Assembly: GCA_024707225.1 (NCBI GenBank)
Contig: JANQAE010000002.1
Coordinates: forward strand, 496,001-560,000
DNA from: Dokdonella sp.
GTDB taxonomy: Bacteria > Pseudomonadota > Gammaproteobacteria > Xanthomonadales > Rhodanobacteraceae
Length of the DNA stretch: 64,000 nt
Direction: 5' to 3'
The notes under the pieces were generated by a model. The model saw only the letters and a list, made by a program, of their open reading frames with translations, had not been told where the DNA came from and did no database searches. The translations under genes and the position numbers were made by a program. Positions 54,998 to 63,210 of this stretch are shown in pieces; positions within the stretch are counted from its first letter, which is position 1; each line of letters begins with the position of its first letter.

Positions 54998-55953
54998 GCC
55001 GAAGCGCTCCCGACGGGCAGGTCGGCCTCCGCGATGGTTTCGCTGCTCGCGATGCGCAGGAAGGTTTCCTCGAGTGGGATGTCGTCGCTGCGCAGCTCGG
55101 TCAGGCCCCAGCCGCGCGCGACGATCGCGGCGGCGATCGCGGCCGGGCCGCCGGCCGCGGCCGGCTGCACGCGCCAGCGCCGCGGATCGATCGGCTCGGC
55201 CGCCGTCACGCCGGTCAGGCCGGTCCAGTCGGCCGGCTCGACCGCGCGCTCGAGCGTCACGCGAAGACGGCCGGCGCTCCCCGGCTCGTGGATGCGGCCC
55301 TGATGGCGGATCCGGCCGCGATGCAGCACCGCCACCCGGTCGCAGCAGGCCGCCACGTCCGACAGCAGGTGCGTCGACAGCACGACCGCGTGCTGCTCGC
55401 CGAGGCTGCGGACCAGCTCGCGCAGCTTCAACGCCTGGACCGGATCGAGACCCGAGGCCGGCTCGTCGAGCACGATCAGGTCCGGCTCGTGCACGATCGC
55501 CTGCGCGATCCCGACGCGCTGGCGATAGCCCTTGGACAGCGCGCCGGTCAGGCGCCGGCGCACTTCGCCCAGGTCGCAGCGTTCGATCGCGCGCTCGAGC
55601 GCGGCTTGCAGGCGGCCGCCCGAGAGCCCGTGCAGGCGCCCGCAGAAGCGCAGGTATTCGACGACGGTCAGTTCCGCGTACAGCGGCGGGTCTTCGGGCA
55701 GGTAGCCGATCGCGCGTCGCGCCAGCGCAGGATGCTCGTCGAGCTCGCAGCCGTTGATCCGCACGCGGCCGCGGTCGGGGCTCAGCACGCCGGCGATCAG
55801 GCGCAAGGTCGTGGATTTGCCGGCGCCGTTGACGCCGAGCAGGCCGACCACCTCGCCCTTGTCGAGGGTCAGGTCGAGCGCGTCGACGATGACGCGTCCG
55901 GCGAGGGAGCGGCCGGCATGCTCGAGGACGAGGACGGGGGCGGGGGTGGTCAT
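54994..55953 (-). CDS. ABC transporter ATP-binding protein (GldA-like)
   Basis: 319 residues from ATG 55953. Walker A LLGVNGAGKSTTLRLIAGVL, Q-loop YLPEDPPLYAELTV, signature LSKGYRQRVGIAQAI, Walker B PDLIVLDEPASGLDP and the switch His in VLSTHLLSD are all intact. The C-terminal extension (about 215-319) is typical of ABC-2 exporters. It drives the permease and auxiliary proteins downstream. In Bacteroidetes such systems serve gliding; in proteobacteria the cargo is unknown. Confidence 0.92.
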   Translation of the reverse strand: MTTPAPVLVLEHAGRSLAGRVIVDALDLTLDKGEVVGLLGVNGAGKSTTLRLIAGVLSPDRGRVRINGCELDEHPALARRAIGYLPEDPPLYAELTVVEYLRFCGRLHGLSGGRLQAALERAIERCDLGEVRRRLTGALSKGYRQRVGIAQAIVHEPDLIVLDEPASGLDPVQALKLRELVRSLGEQHAVVLSTHLLSDVAACCDRVAVLHRGRIRHQGRIHEPGSAGRLRVTLERAVEPADWTGLTGVTAAEPIDPRRWRVQPAAAGGPAAIAAAIVARGWGLTELRSDDIPLEETFLRIASSETIAEADLPVGSASA

Positions 55954-56259
55954 GCGGCCCGCATTGTTCCGGTTCCAGACCCCGGGCGGCAAGCGGGCGC
56001 GCCGGCGGGCCTTTTGAAACCTTTACGCGTGGCGTGACCGATCCGGTGGCGGCTGCCGATGCGGCTCACGTATAGTCGGGCATCACATTCCGGCAGTCGT
56101 TCATGAACGGCGTGCCGAAGCGGTCCAGGACGGATCGCTCCGGAGTCCTCGCAGGCGCGATCGGTTCCGGAAACAGACGCGCGGGTCTCGCCCGCGCCCA
56201 TCGATCGGGAAACGGGCAGAGGCGCGTTCCCGGTTTCCTGCTAGGGTTTTGGCATCCGC
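55954..56259. other. divergent control region ABC operon/desaturase
   Basis: 306 bp. A TATAGT hexamer at 56071-56076 could be the -10 of the desaturase promoter, without a good -35. CCTGCTAGGGTTTTGG lies just before the desaturase ATG. No gene seen. Confidence 0.4.
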
Positions 56260-57465
56260 ATGTTGGACTCGCTTCTCGGTTTCGCCGCGCGCGGCCTGTT
56301 CGATCAGGCTTCGTGGACGACCTGGATCATCTATTTCGTCGTCGTCACGCAGCTGACGATCTTCTCGGTCACGCTGTATCTGCATCGCAGCCAGACCCAC
56401 CGCGGCGTCGATTTTCATCCGGTGCTCGCGCACGTGTTCCGCTTCTGGTCGTGGCTGAGCACGGCGATGGTCACCAAGCAGTGGGTCGCGATCCACCGCA
56501 AGCATCACGCGCAGACCGAGACTGCGGAGGACCCGCACAGTCCGGTCGTGCACGGCATCGGCAAGGTGCTGCTCGACGGCGTGGATCTGTACCGTACGGC
56601 CTGCCGTGACGCCTCGATCATGGACAAGTACGGCATCGGCACGCCGGACGACTGGATCGAGCGCAATGTCTACTCGCGCGCGCCGACGATGGGTCCGGTG
56701 CTGATGCTGCTGATCAACTTCGCGCTGTTCGGCGCGGTCGGCGTCGCGATCTGGGCGCTGCAGATGATCTGGATCCCGTTCTGGGCGGCCGGCGTCGTCA
56801 ATGGCCTCGGTCACTGGTGGGGCTATCGCAACTTCGAGTCGGCCGACACCTCGACCAATCTCTCGCCGTGGGGCCTGATCATCGGTGGCGAGGAGCTGCA
56901 CAACAACCATCACGCGTTCCCGAGCTCGGCCAAGTTCGCGCTGCGCAAGTTCGAGTTCGACATCGGCTGGGCGGCGATCCGCCTGTTCGAGACGCTGCGG
57001 CTGGCCAAGGTCCTGCGCGTCGCGCCGGCGCTCGATCTGAGGCCGAACGTATCGCTGCCGGATGCCGACACGATCAAGGCGCTGCTGTCGCACCGCTTCC
57101 ACGTCATGAGCGACTACTTCAGCGGCGTCATCGCGCCGACGCTGCGCGAGGAGGCCGCACACGCCGGCGCCAGCATCAAGTCGCTGCCGCGCAAGCTGCG
57201 CAAGGCGCTCGCCAACGGCGGGCGCTGGCTCGATTCTCACTCGCGCGAGCGGCTCGAGGCGGTCGTGCGCGAGCGGCCGCTGCTGGCGACCGTGTGCGAG
57301 TTCCGCGCGCGCCTGGCCGCGCTGACCGAGCGCAACGGCCGCAACGCCGAGGCGATGCTCGAGAGCGTCAAGCAGTGGTGTCACGAGGCGGAGGCCACCG
57401 GCATCCGCGCGCTGGTCGATTTCGCCGCGCGCCTGAAGGGCTACCGGCTCGCCGCCGATCACTGA
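56260..57465 (+). CDS. membrane fatty acid desaturase (acyl-CoA desaturase type)
   Basis: 401 residues. The three histidine boxes of di-iron membrane desaturases are HRSQTH, HRKHH and HNNHH, in four hydrophobic segments (TTWIIYFVVVTQLTIFSVTL, TMGPVLMLLINFALFGAVGV). It introduces a double bond into acyl chains, probably delta-9. The C-terminal 120 residues are helical and lie in the cytoplasm. Ends at a strong terminator. Confidence 0.9.
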   Translation: MLDSLLGFAARGLFDQASWTTWIIYFVVVTQLTIFSVTLYLHRSQTHRGVDFHPVLAHVFRFWSWLSTAMVTKQWVAIHRKHHAQTETAEDPHSPVVHGIGKVLLDGVDLYRTACRDASIMDKYGIGTPDDWIERNVYSRAPTMGPVLMLLINFALFGAVGVAIWALQMIWIPFWAAGVVNGLGHWWGYRNFESADTSTNLSPWGLIIGGEELHNNHHAFPSSAKFALRKFEFDIGWAAIRLFETLRLAKVLRVAPALDLRPNVSLPDADTIKALLSHRFHVMSDYFSGVIAPTLREEAAHAGASIKSLPRKLRKALANGGRWLDSHSRERLEAVVRERPLLATVCEFRARLAALTERNGRNAEAMLESVKQWCHEAEATGIRALVDFAARLKGYRLAADH

Positions 57466-57506
57466 CCGGCGGTCCGGCCGGCGCTGCCCGTCGGCATCCG
57501 GAAACG

Positions 57507-57534
57507 AAAAAACCCGCCGTGAGGCGGGTTTTTT
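57507..57534. terminator. bidirectional intrinsic terminator
   Basis: AAAAAACCCGCC, loop GTGA, GGCGGGTTTTTT: 12-bp stem with A6 and T6 arms. Serves the desaturase (+) and rpmB-rpmG (-). Confidence 0.93.
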
Positions 57535-57557
57535 CTTGGGCGGTCGACGCTGCCCGA

Positions 57558-57722
57558 TTACTTGATCTTGCCTTCCTTGTACGGGACGTGCTTGCGCACG
57601 ACCGGGTCGTACTTCTTGACTTCCATCTTCTCCGGCGTGTTCTTCTTGTTCTTGTCGGTCGTGTAGAAGTGACCGGTGCCGGCGGTGGAGATCAGGCGGA
57701 TCTTGTCGCGCTTGGATGCCAT
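57558..57722 (-). CDS. rpmG: 50S ribosomal protein L33
   Basis: 54 residues: [20 protein letters not shown], then [20 protein letters not shown] and [14 protein letters not shown]. This is the zinc-independent form (no CxxC pairs). It sits 16 bp after rpmB in the conserved rpmB-rpmG operon. Confidence 0.97.
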   Translation of the reverse strand: MASKRDKIRLISTAGTGHFYTTDKNKKNTPEKMEVKKYDPVVRKHVPYKEGKIK

Positions 57723-57738
57723 GATTTAAGTGCTCCTC

Positions 57739-57975
57739 TCAGACCTTCTCGCCACGGGCGCGCAGTTCCTTCAGAACCGCGTCGATGCCCTTCTTGTCGA
57801 TCGTGCGCAAGCCGTTGCTCGACACGCGCAGGCGAACCCAGCGGTTCTCGCTGGCGACCCAGAAGCGACGTTCGTGGAGGTTCGGCAGCCAGCGGCGCCG
57901 GGTCTTGTTATTGGCGTGCGAAACATTGTTGCCGGTCAAAACGCTCTTGCCGGTCACCTGGCAGACTCTGGACAT
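57739..57975 (-). CDS. rpmB: 50S ribosomal protein L28
   Basis: 78 residues starting [20 protein letters not shown], with [20 protein letters not shown] and the C-terminal [15 protein letters not shown]. Complete and of normal length. First gene of the operon, with a leader of about 155 nt. Confidence 0.97.
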   Translation of the reverse strand: MSRVCQVTGKSVLTGNNVSHANNKTRRRWLPNLHERRFWVASENRWVRLRVSSNGLRTIDKKGIDAVLKELRARGEKV

Positions 57976-58383
57976 GCAAACCTCGAAAGATTGACGGAGC
58001 CACCCTTGGCCAGGGCGGCGGCGGCCCAGCGGCGACGATGCGCCACACGATGCTGGAGCGCTGCGATCCTCGCGCCGGGACGGACCGTGTACCGTGACCA
58101 GGCGGCCTGCCGAGGCAGGCGGATCGGAGCGAGCCGCGCTTTATAGCGGAAAACCACCGATCCGGCAAGCCGCGGGTGCCGGCCGCGAGGCCGTGCCGTA
58201 GCAGGTCGCGACCGGGGCGGTGTCCGGTCGGGGTACCGACGTTCAGGCGACGGTCTGCGCCGGGCGCCGCTGCCGGTCGGGCAGCATCGGGCGCTGCACC
58301 CACGCCGGGTCGGCTACCGGAGGAACCTGGTCGGTCCGCGCGATCCGTTCGTACGTGCCGAGTCCGTCGCCAGCCCGGTGCGG
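57976..58383. other. rpmB leader and intergenic region
   Basis: 408 bp between rpmB and the glycosyltransferase, both on the minus strand. The right part (58170-58383) shows no convincing gene. The left part is the transcribed rpmB leader (about 58133-57976), which contains the hairpin GCCTGCC-GA-GGCAGGC at 58105-58120. Confidence 0.5.
58140..58168 (-). promoter_or_regulatory. promoter of rpmB-rpmG
   Basis: Minus strand TTGCCG (58168-58163), 17-bp spacer, TATAAA (58145-58140). Good sigma-70 match; transcript starts near 58133. Confidence 0.75.
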
Positions 58384-59100
58384 CTACAGCTCTTCGACCG
58401 GTGTGCGGCGCGAGCGCCGGATCAGCCAGGCCACGCCACGCAGATCGGCCACACCGACCAGGGCGCGGTTGAGGTTGTTGTACTTGGAGGTGCCGGCGCC
58501 GCGGGCGCGGTGGTTGACCGGCACGCTGCGCACCTGCCAGCCGGCGCGCTGCATCAGTGCCGGCAGATAGCGGTGCATGTGGTCGAAATACGGCAGGTCG
58601 AGGAACGCGGCGCGCTCGAACAGCTTGATGCCGCAGCCGGTGTCGGGCGTGTCGTCGCGCAGCAGGCGGCGGCGGATCGCATTGGCGATGCGCGAGGCGT
58701 AGCGCTTGGAACCCGAATCCTGGCGATGCACGCGCCAGCCGGCGAACAGCTTGACCTCGGCCGGCGCATCGTCGCGCAGCGCCAGCAGCTTGGGGATGTC
58801 GGCCGGATCGTTCTGGCCGTCGCCGTCGAGTGTGGCAATCCATTCGCCGCGGGCGGCCTTGACGCCGGTGCGGATCGCGGTGCTCTGGCCGCTCTGCACG
58901 AGATGGCGCACGACGCGCAGCTGCGGCGTGGCGGCTTTCGCGGCGGCGAGGACCGCCAGCGTGTCGTCGCGGCTGAGGTCGTCGACGTAGACGATCTCGA
59001 AGTCGCACACGCCGCGCAGCGCGGCGACGATCTCGGCGATCAGCGGCAGTACGTTGTCGCGCTCGTTGTGGACCGGAACGACGACGGAGAGCTGGGGCAT
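58384..59100 (-). CDS. family 2 glycosyltransferase (DPM/ArnC-like)
   Basis: 238 residues. A GT-A fold opening LSVVVPVHNERDNVLPLIAE, with VYVDDLSRDDTLAV, IATLDGDGQNDPADIPKLLA and the acceptor-side HRARGAGTSKYNNLNRALVG. This is the dolichyl-phosphate mannosyltransferase-like group that loads sugars onto a polyprenyl phosphate. No C-terminal helices of the usual ArnC kind, so it is a soluble or peripheral form. Start ATG 59100 gives the family N-terminus; upstream codons in frame are not supported. Confidence 0.87.
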   Translation of the reverse strand: MPQLSVVVPVHNERDNVLPLIAEIVAALRGVCDFEIVYVDDLSRDDTLAVLAAAKAATPQLRVVRHLVQSGQSTAIRTGVKAARGEWIATLDGDGQNDPADIPKLLALRDDAPAEVKLFAGWRVHRQDSGSKRYASRIANAIRRRLLRDDTPDTGCGIKLFERAAFLDLPYFDHMHRYLPALMQRAGWQVRSVPVNHRARGAGTSKYNNLNRALVGVADLRGVAWLIRRSRRTPVEEL

Positions 59101-59150
59101 GTAGCGGACCACGGTCGGAGAGCGGCAGTGCCGCCGGAAAGCGCCATTAT

Positions 59151-59190
59151 CGCCGATACAGTCAGCGCCGATACCGTCAGCGCCGATACG
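59151..59190. repeat. 15-bp direct repeats
   Basis: CGCCGATAC plus AGTCAG or CGTCAG, repeated 2.7 times upstream of the glycosyltransferase. A multiple of three, but no gene covers it. Confidence 0.7.
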
Positions 59191-59304
59191 GACCGGCGGA
59201 TGCGGGCGCGGCGTCAGACAGGCCCGTGCAACGGCCGTGCGCGCCCGTGCGCACCCCTGCGGGCGCGCGGGTGGGGACCTATGGCGTGCGTCCGGTCGCG
59301 CCGG

Positions 59305-59703
59305 TCAGTTGGGGGGCTCGAAATCGTCGGCGAACAGGACGTCGTCGACCACCGTGATCGTGCCGGCCATGCCGGTGCCGGGGCCGCCGTGTGCCTCGCA
59401 GTGATAGCCGGCCGTACCGGCATCCGGGAACGTCACCACGGCGCTCCAGGACGTATTGCTGAGGTCGCCGTTGCCGCCGGCACCGTCGCAGCCGTTCGCG
59501 CAGCGGAACGTGGCGATGGCACCCGGGTCGGAGACGACGTTGTGGAAGCCGCCGCCGTTGACGAAGGTGACGGTATCGCCGGCCTGGATCGTCAGGCTGG
59601 CCGGTTCGAAGCGGAACGGGCCGCTGAAGGCGGTGACCGTGTGATTGGCCGCCTGCACGGCCGGAGTCGCGAGCAACAGGCATAGCAACGACATGCGCAA
59701 CAT
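59305..59703 (-). CDS. exported cupredoxin (plastocyanin-like)
   Basis: 132 residues from ATG 59703 with GGGAGGG upstream. Signal peptide ends VQA. The type 1 copper ligands are in GGGFHNVVSD (His), then GYHCEAHGGPGTGMAG (Cys, His, Met). An extra Cys pair (FRCANGCDG) is present. It probably carries electrons in the periplasm. It ends DDVLFADDFEPPN, close to the tail of the two sugar dehydrogenases. Confidence 0.85.
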   Translation of the reverse strand: MLRMSLLCLLLATPAVQAANHTVTAFSGPFRFEPASLTIQAGDTVTFVNGGGFHNVVSDPGAIATFRCANGCDGAGGNGDLSNTSWSAVVTFPDAGTAGYHCEAHGGPGTGMAGTITVVDDVLFADDFEPPN

Positions 59704-59897
59704 ACGAAACCCTCCCAGGTCCGGTTGAACACATCGCGTCGTCCACGACGTTGCAGACCGTGGCCGGGGGGCGACCGCAGCCAGACGTGCATCGGGGACG
59801 TTTCGTCGCGCGCGCCGCGCATTTTTTTCTCGGACGGCGCGTGCGCCTGGCCCGGGCGCGTGAACGCCCGATCACCCGCCGGAGACGGGCCGCTGCG

Positions 59898-60761
59898 TCA
59901 GCGGATCTTCTCGAGGATGCCGTCGAGCTCGTCGAGGCTGTGGTAGTGGATCACGATCTTGCCGCGCCCGCCGCGTCCGTGACTGAGCGCTACGCGCGCG
60001 GCCAGTTTCTCGGCGAGCTCGCGCTCGAGCGATTCGATGTTGGCGTCACGGCGCACCGGCGCGCTCGCCGCCGACGCCGTCTTGATCGCCTCGCCCGCGC
60101 GCCGCACGGCCTCTTCGAGCTCGCGCACCGACCAGCCGTTCTCGGCGGCCTGGCGCGCCAGCGCGATCGCCTGCTGGGCCGGTAGCGTGCCGAGCGTGCG
60201 CGCGTGACCCATGTCGAGCCTGCGGGTGTCGAGCAGCGCCCGGATCTCGGCCGGCAGCTCGAGCAGGCGCAGCAGATTCGACACCGCCGCGCGCGAGCGG
60301 CCGACCGCGTCGGCCGCCTGCTGGTGGGTCAGGTCGAACTCCTCGATCAGGCGCGCCAGCGCCTGCGACTCCTCCAGCGGCGAGAGGTCCTCGCGCTGGA
60401 TGTTCTCGATCAGCGCCATCGCGACGACGGCCTGGTCGGGCACTTCCTTGACCAGCGCCGGCACCTCGGTCATGCCGGCCTTCTGCGCGGCACGCCAGCG
60501 CCGCTCGCCGGCGATCAGCTCGTAGCGGCCCGGCGCGATCGCGCGCACGACGACCGGCTGGATCAGGCCCTGCGCCTTGATCGAGGCGGCCAGCTCCTCG
60601 AGCCGGTCCGGATCGATCGTCTGGCGCGGCTGGTACTTGCCGGGCTGGATGCTGGCCGTCGTCAGCGTGCGCAGCTCGCCCTCGCTCTCGGCGAGGGTGG
60701 CCTCGCCGCCGCCGAGCAGTACGTCGAGTCCGCGGCCGAGGCCGCGCTTCTTGGCTGCCAT
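59898..60761 (-). CDS. parB: chromosome partitioning protein ParB
   Basis: 287 residues. CTP-dependent clamp binding parS. The ParA-stimulating N-terminus is KKRGLGRGLDVLLGG; the CTP-binding arginine patch is AGERRWRAAQKAGM; ENIQREDLSPLEESQALARL and the helix-turn-helix LTHQQAADAVGRSRAAVSNL follow; the C-terminal dimerisation part ends DELDGILEKIR. Follows parA in the usual order. Confidence 0.96.
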   Translation of the reverse strand: MAAKKRGLGRGLDVLLGGGEATLAESEGELRTLTTASIQPGKYQPRQTIDPDRLEELAASIKAQGLIQPVVVRAIAPGRYELIAGERRWRAAQKAGMTEVPALVKEVPDQAVVAMALIENIQREDLSPLEESQALARLIEEFDLTHQQAADAVGRSRAAVSNLLRLLELPAEIRALLDTRRLDMGHARTLGTLPAQQAIALARQAAENGWSVRELEEAVRRAGEAIKTASAASAPVRRDANIESLERELAEKLAARVALSHGRGGRGKIVIHYHSLDELDGILEKIR

Positions 60762-60772
60762 GGGGAGGATTC

Positions 60773-61573
60773 CTATGCGTGGGTCGCCGGCGCTGCGGGC
60801 GCCGGCACGGGACCGCGTTCGCGGCGCAGCATCTCGCCGGCGAGGCCGAGGTAGGCGATCGCGCCGCGCGATTCGCGGTCGTACAGATTGATCGGCTTGC
60901 CGTGGCTCGGCGCCTCGGCCAGGCGGATGTTGCGCGGGATCACCGAGCGCAGCACCTTGTCGCCGAAATGCTGGGTCAGCTGCGCCGAGACCTCGTTGCC
61001 GAGGTTGTTGCGCACGTCGTACATCGTGCGCAGCAGGCCGTCGACCTCCAGATCCGGATTGAGGCGGCGGCGCACCGCCTCGATCGTCTCGAGCAGGCTC
61101 GACAGCCCTTCCAGCGCGAAATACTCGCACTGCACCGGAATCAGTACGCCGTGAGCAGCGGTCAGGGCATTGAGCGTCAGCAGATGCAGGCTCGGCGGGC
61201 AGTCGATCAGGATCGTGCGGTAGCGATCGCCGAGCGCGGCCAGCTGCGACTTGAGCCGCGACTCGCGCGCGAGCGCGTCCATCAGCTTGACCTCGGCGGC
61301 GGTCAGGTCGGGACCGCCCGGCAGCAGGTCGAAGCCGCCCTCGGTGGTTACGATCGCCTGCTCGGCGCGCACCTCGTCGAGCAGCACGTCGCAGGTGTTC
61401 GGCTTGGCATGGCGCTTGTCGACGCCCGAAGCCATCGTCGCGTTGCCCTGCGGATCCATGTCCACCAGAAGCACGCGCCGGCGCGTCTCGACCAGCGCGG
61501 CGGCGAGATTGACGGCGGTCGTCGTCTTGCCGACTCCGCCCTTCTGATTGGTGATGGCGATGATGCGCGTCAT
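60773..61573 (-). CDS. parA: chromosome partitioning ATPase ParA (Soj)
   Basis: 266 residues with the deviant Walker A NQKGGVGKTTTAVNLAAAL, VDMDPQGNATMASGV and LIDCPPSLHLLTLNALTAAH. It binds DNA non-specifically and moves ParB-parS complexes. The start overlaps the rsmG stop by 4 bp (ATGA), parB follows after 11 bp. Confidence 0.97.
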   Translation of the reverse strand: MTRIIAITNQKGGVGKTTTAVNLAAALVETRRRVLLVDMDPQGNATMASGVDKRHAKPNTCDVLLDEVRAEQAIVTTEGGFDLLPGGPDLTAAEVKLMDALARESRLKSQLAALGDRYRTILIDCPPSLHLLTLNALTAAHGVLIPVQCEYFALEGLSSLLETIEAVRRRLNPDLEVDGLLRTMYDVRNNLGNEVSAQLTQHFGDKVLRSVIPRNIRLAEAPSHGKPINLYDRESRGAIAYLGLAGEMLRRERGPVPAPAAPATHA

Positions 61574-62220
61574 GACTGCACCGGGTCCTGGGCCTTGCGT
61601 TGGATGACCACCAGGTGCCGCTCGGCCTCCAGGCCCGGCACTTCCAGGGCATGGACGGCCTCGATGCGGAATCCGGCGGGGACGGCGTCTATTTCATCCT
61701 GAGGGAAACGGCCCTTCATTGCCAGCCACCGCCCGGCCGGACCGAGCAGCTGACCGCCGCCGTCGAGCATCTCGGCCAGCGTCGCGAACGCGCGCGCGGT
61801 CACGCAGTCGAAGGTCTCCCCGACGTCCTCCACGCGGCTCTCGGCGACGCGCGCGTTGCGCAGGCCGAGGTCGCGGATCGCTGCGCGCAGGAAGCGCGCC
61901 TTCTTGCCGTTGGCGTCGATCAGCAGCACCTGGCGCTGCGGCGCGAGGATCGCCAGCGGCAGCCCCGGCAGGCCCGCGCCGGAGCCGACGTCGGCCAGGC
62001 GCTCGCCGGCGACCCAGGGCACGATCGCCAGCGAATCGAGCAGATGCCGCGTGATCATCTCGCGCGGGTCGCGGACCGCGCTCAGGTTGTAGGCGCGGTT
62101 CCAGCGGACCAGCAGGTCGATGTAGTCGAGCAGGCGTTCGACCGTCGCCTCCGCCAGATCGAGGCCGAGACGGGTCGCGCCGCCGGTCAGCAGTTGCCGC
62201 AGCGGGTCGCGGGCAGGCAT
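61570..62220 (-). CDS. rsmG: 16S rRNA (guanine-N7) methyltransferase G
   Basis: 216 residues. Methylates G527 of 16S rRNA with SAM. WNRAYNLSAVRDPREMITRH, the SAM-binding loop DVGSGAGLPGLPLAILAPQR and SRVEDVGETFDCVTARAF are family motifs. The rsmG-parA-parB order is common near replication origins, but mnmG is not next to it here. Confidence 0.95.
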   Translation of the reverse strand: MPARDPLRQLLTGGATRLGLDLAEATVERLLDYIDLLVRWNRAYNLSAVRDPREMITRHLLDSLAIVPWVAGERLADVGSGAGLPGLPLAILAPQRQVLLIDANGKKARFLRAAIRDLGLRNARVAESRVEDVGETFDCVTARAFATLAEMLDGGGQLLGPAGRWLAMKGRFPQDEIDAVPAGFRIEAVHALEVPGLEAERHLVVIQRKAQDPVQS

Positions 62221-62309
62221 GGGAAAGGCGAAAGCGGGCGCGCCAGTATCCGGGGCGGCGGCGGCAAAATCCAGCCGCGGACCGGCGAGGCCGGGACTCG
62301 CAGTGCCGC

Positions 62310-62768
62310 TCAGGCGGCGTCGGCCAGCTCGATGCGCGTGACCAGCAGGCCCTGGTCGCGCAGTTCGCGATTCAGCGACTGCTTGAGCCAGGCGCGCCGT
62401 TCGGACAAGTCGTCCGGCAGCGCCGGCTGGTGCAGCAGCGCGCAGGTGCGATCGCGCAGCAGGTCGTCGACCTGCTCGATCACGGCGTCCGCACGCTGCG
62501 GATCGAGGACCTGGAAATAGACCGCGCCGCGCAGGCGCTGGCCGTTGCTGGCGGCGTCCTCGAACGCGAGCGTGCTGCCGGTCAGGCTGATCTTGTGCGC
62601 GACGCGCTCGACCAGCGGCACGACCCAGTGCGTGCCCGACTGCAGCAGGCGGATGCGGCCGTCCAGACGGCGCAGCGTATAGGCCTGGCCTTCAGGGATG
62701 CGGCGCACCGAGAGCAGCGCGAGCACGGCGAGCGCCGCGAGAGATGTCCATACGAGAGGCGACAACAT
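62310..62768 (-). CDS. short SPFH/band 7-like membrane protein
   Basis: 152 residues. One N-terminal helix (VWTSLAALAVLALLSV) and then an SPFH-like start (RRIPEGQAYTLRRLDGRIRL, LQSGTHWVVPLVERVAHKIS, then AVYFQVLDPQRADAVIEQV). The helical C-terminal half found in stomatins and prohibitins is missing. It ends ITRIELADAA-like, a normal stop rather than an obvious break. Probably a membrane-bound minimal SPFH protein; function unknown. Confidence 0.6.
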   Translation of the reverse strand: MLSPLVWTSLAALAVLALLSVRRIPEGQAYTLRRLDGRIRLLQSGTHWVVPLVERVAHKISLTGSTLAFEDAASNGQRLRGAVYFQVLDPQRADAVIEQVDDLLRDRTCALLHQPALPDDLSERRAWLKQSLNRELRDQGLLVTRIELADAA

Positions 62769-63210
62769 GTCCTGTGTTCTCTGCTTCTATTACAACGAGT
62801 TGCGAAAACTTCTTGAGGCGACTATATCAAAATGTGCCGTAACTGATCATAACACGACTTTAACAGTTTGACCGCCCAAGCCCTAACAAAAACTGAACAT
62901 CGCCTGATCGGAGCTTGAAGATGCGCTCGGTCGTTGGCAGCGGCATTGCCGATTCGGCGCAGATCGCGCGTTTTATGAGCCGATCCGGAGGACGGTCCTG
63001 CGTATCGGGAGCGCCCGACACGTCCCGGCGCGAGCCGCTCGACGCGCGCATGGCCGGATGCTGCGACCTGCGTTCGCGCGGCGGGTTCCGACTTGACCGT
63101 CGCCGGCGCGCATCGCTTCAGATGCACCCGCCGCGCCAACTGCTCGCAGGTTCGCGAAGTGGACGATCAGCGCCCGGCGCCGACTCGGCGAGCGGACCTG
63201 CCCGGGCGGA
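62769..63210. other. intergenic region with A/T-rich promoter patch
   Basis: 442 bp. From 62775 to 62910 the sequence is unusually A/T-rich for this window; on the minus strand it has TATGAT (about 62851-62846) and TATAGT (62827-62822), either of which could be the -10 of the SPFH-like gene. The rest is GC-rich without a credible gene. Confidence 0.45.
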
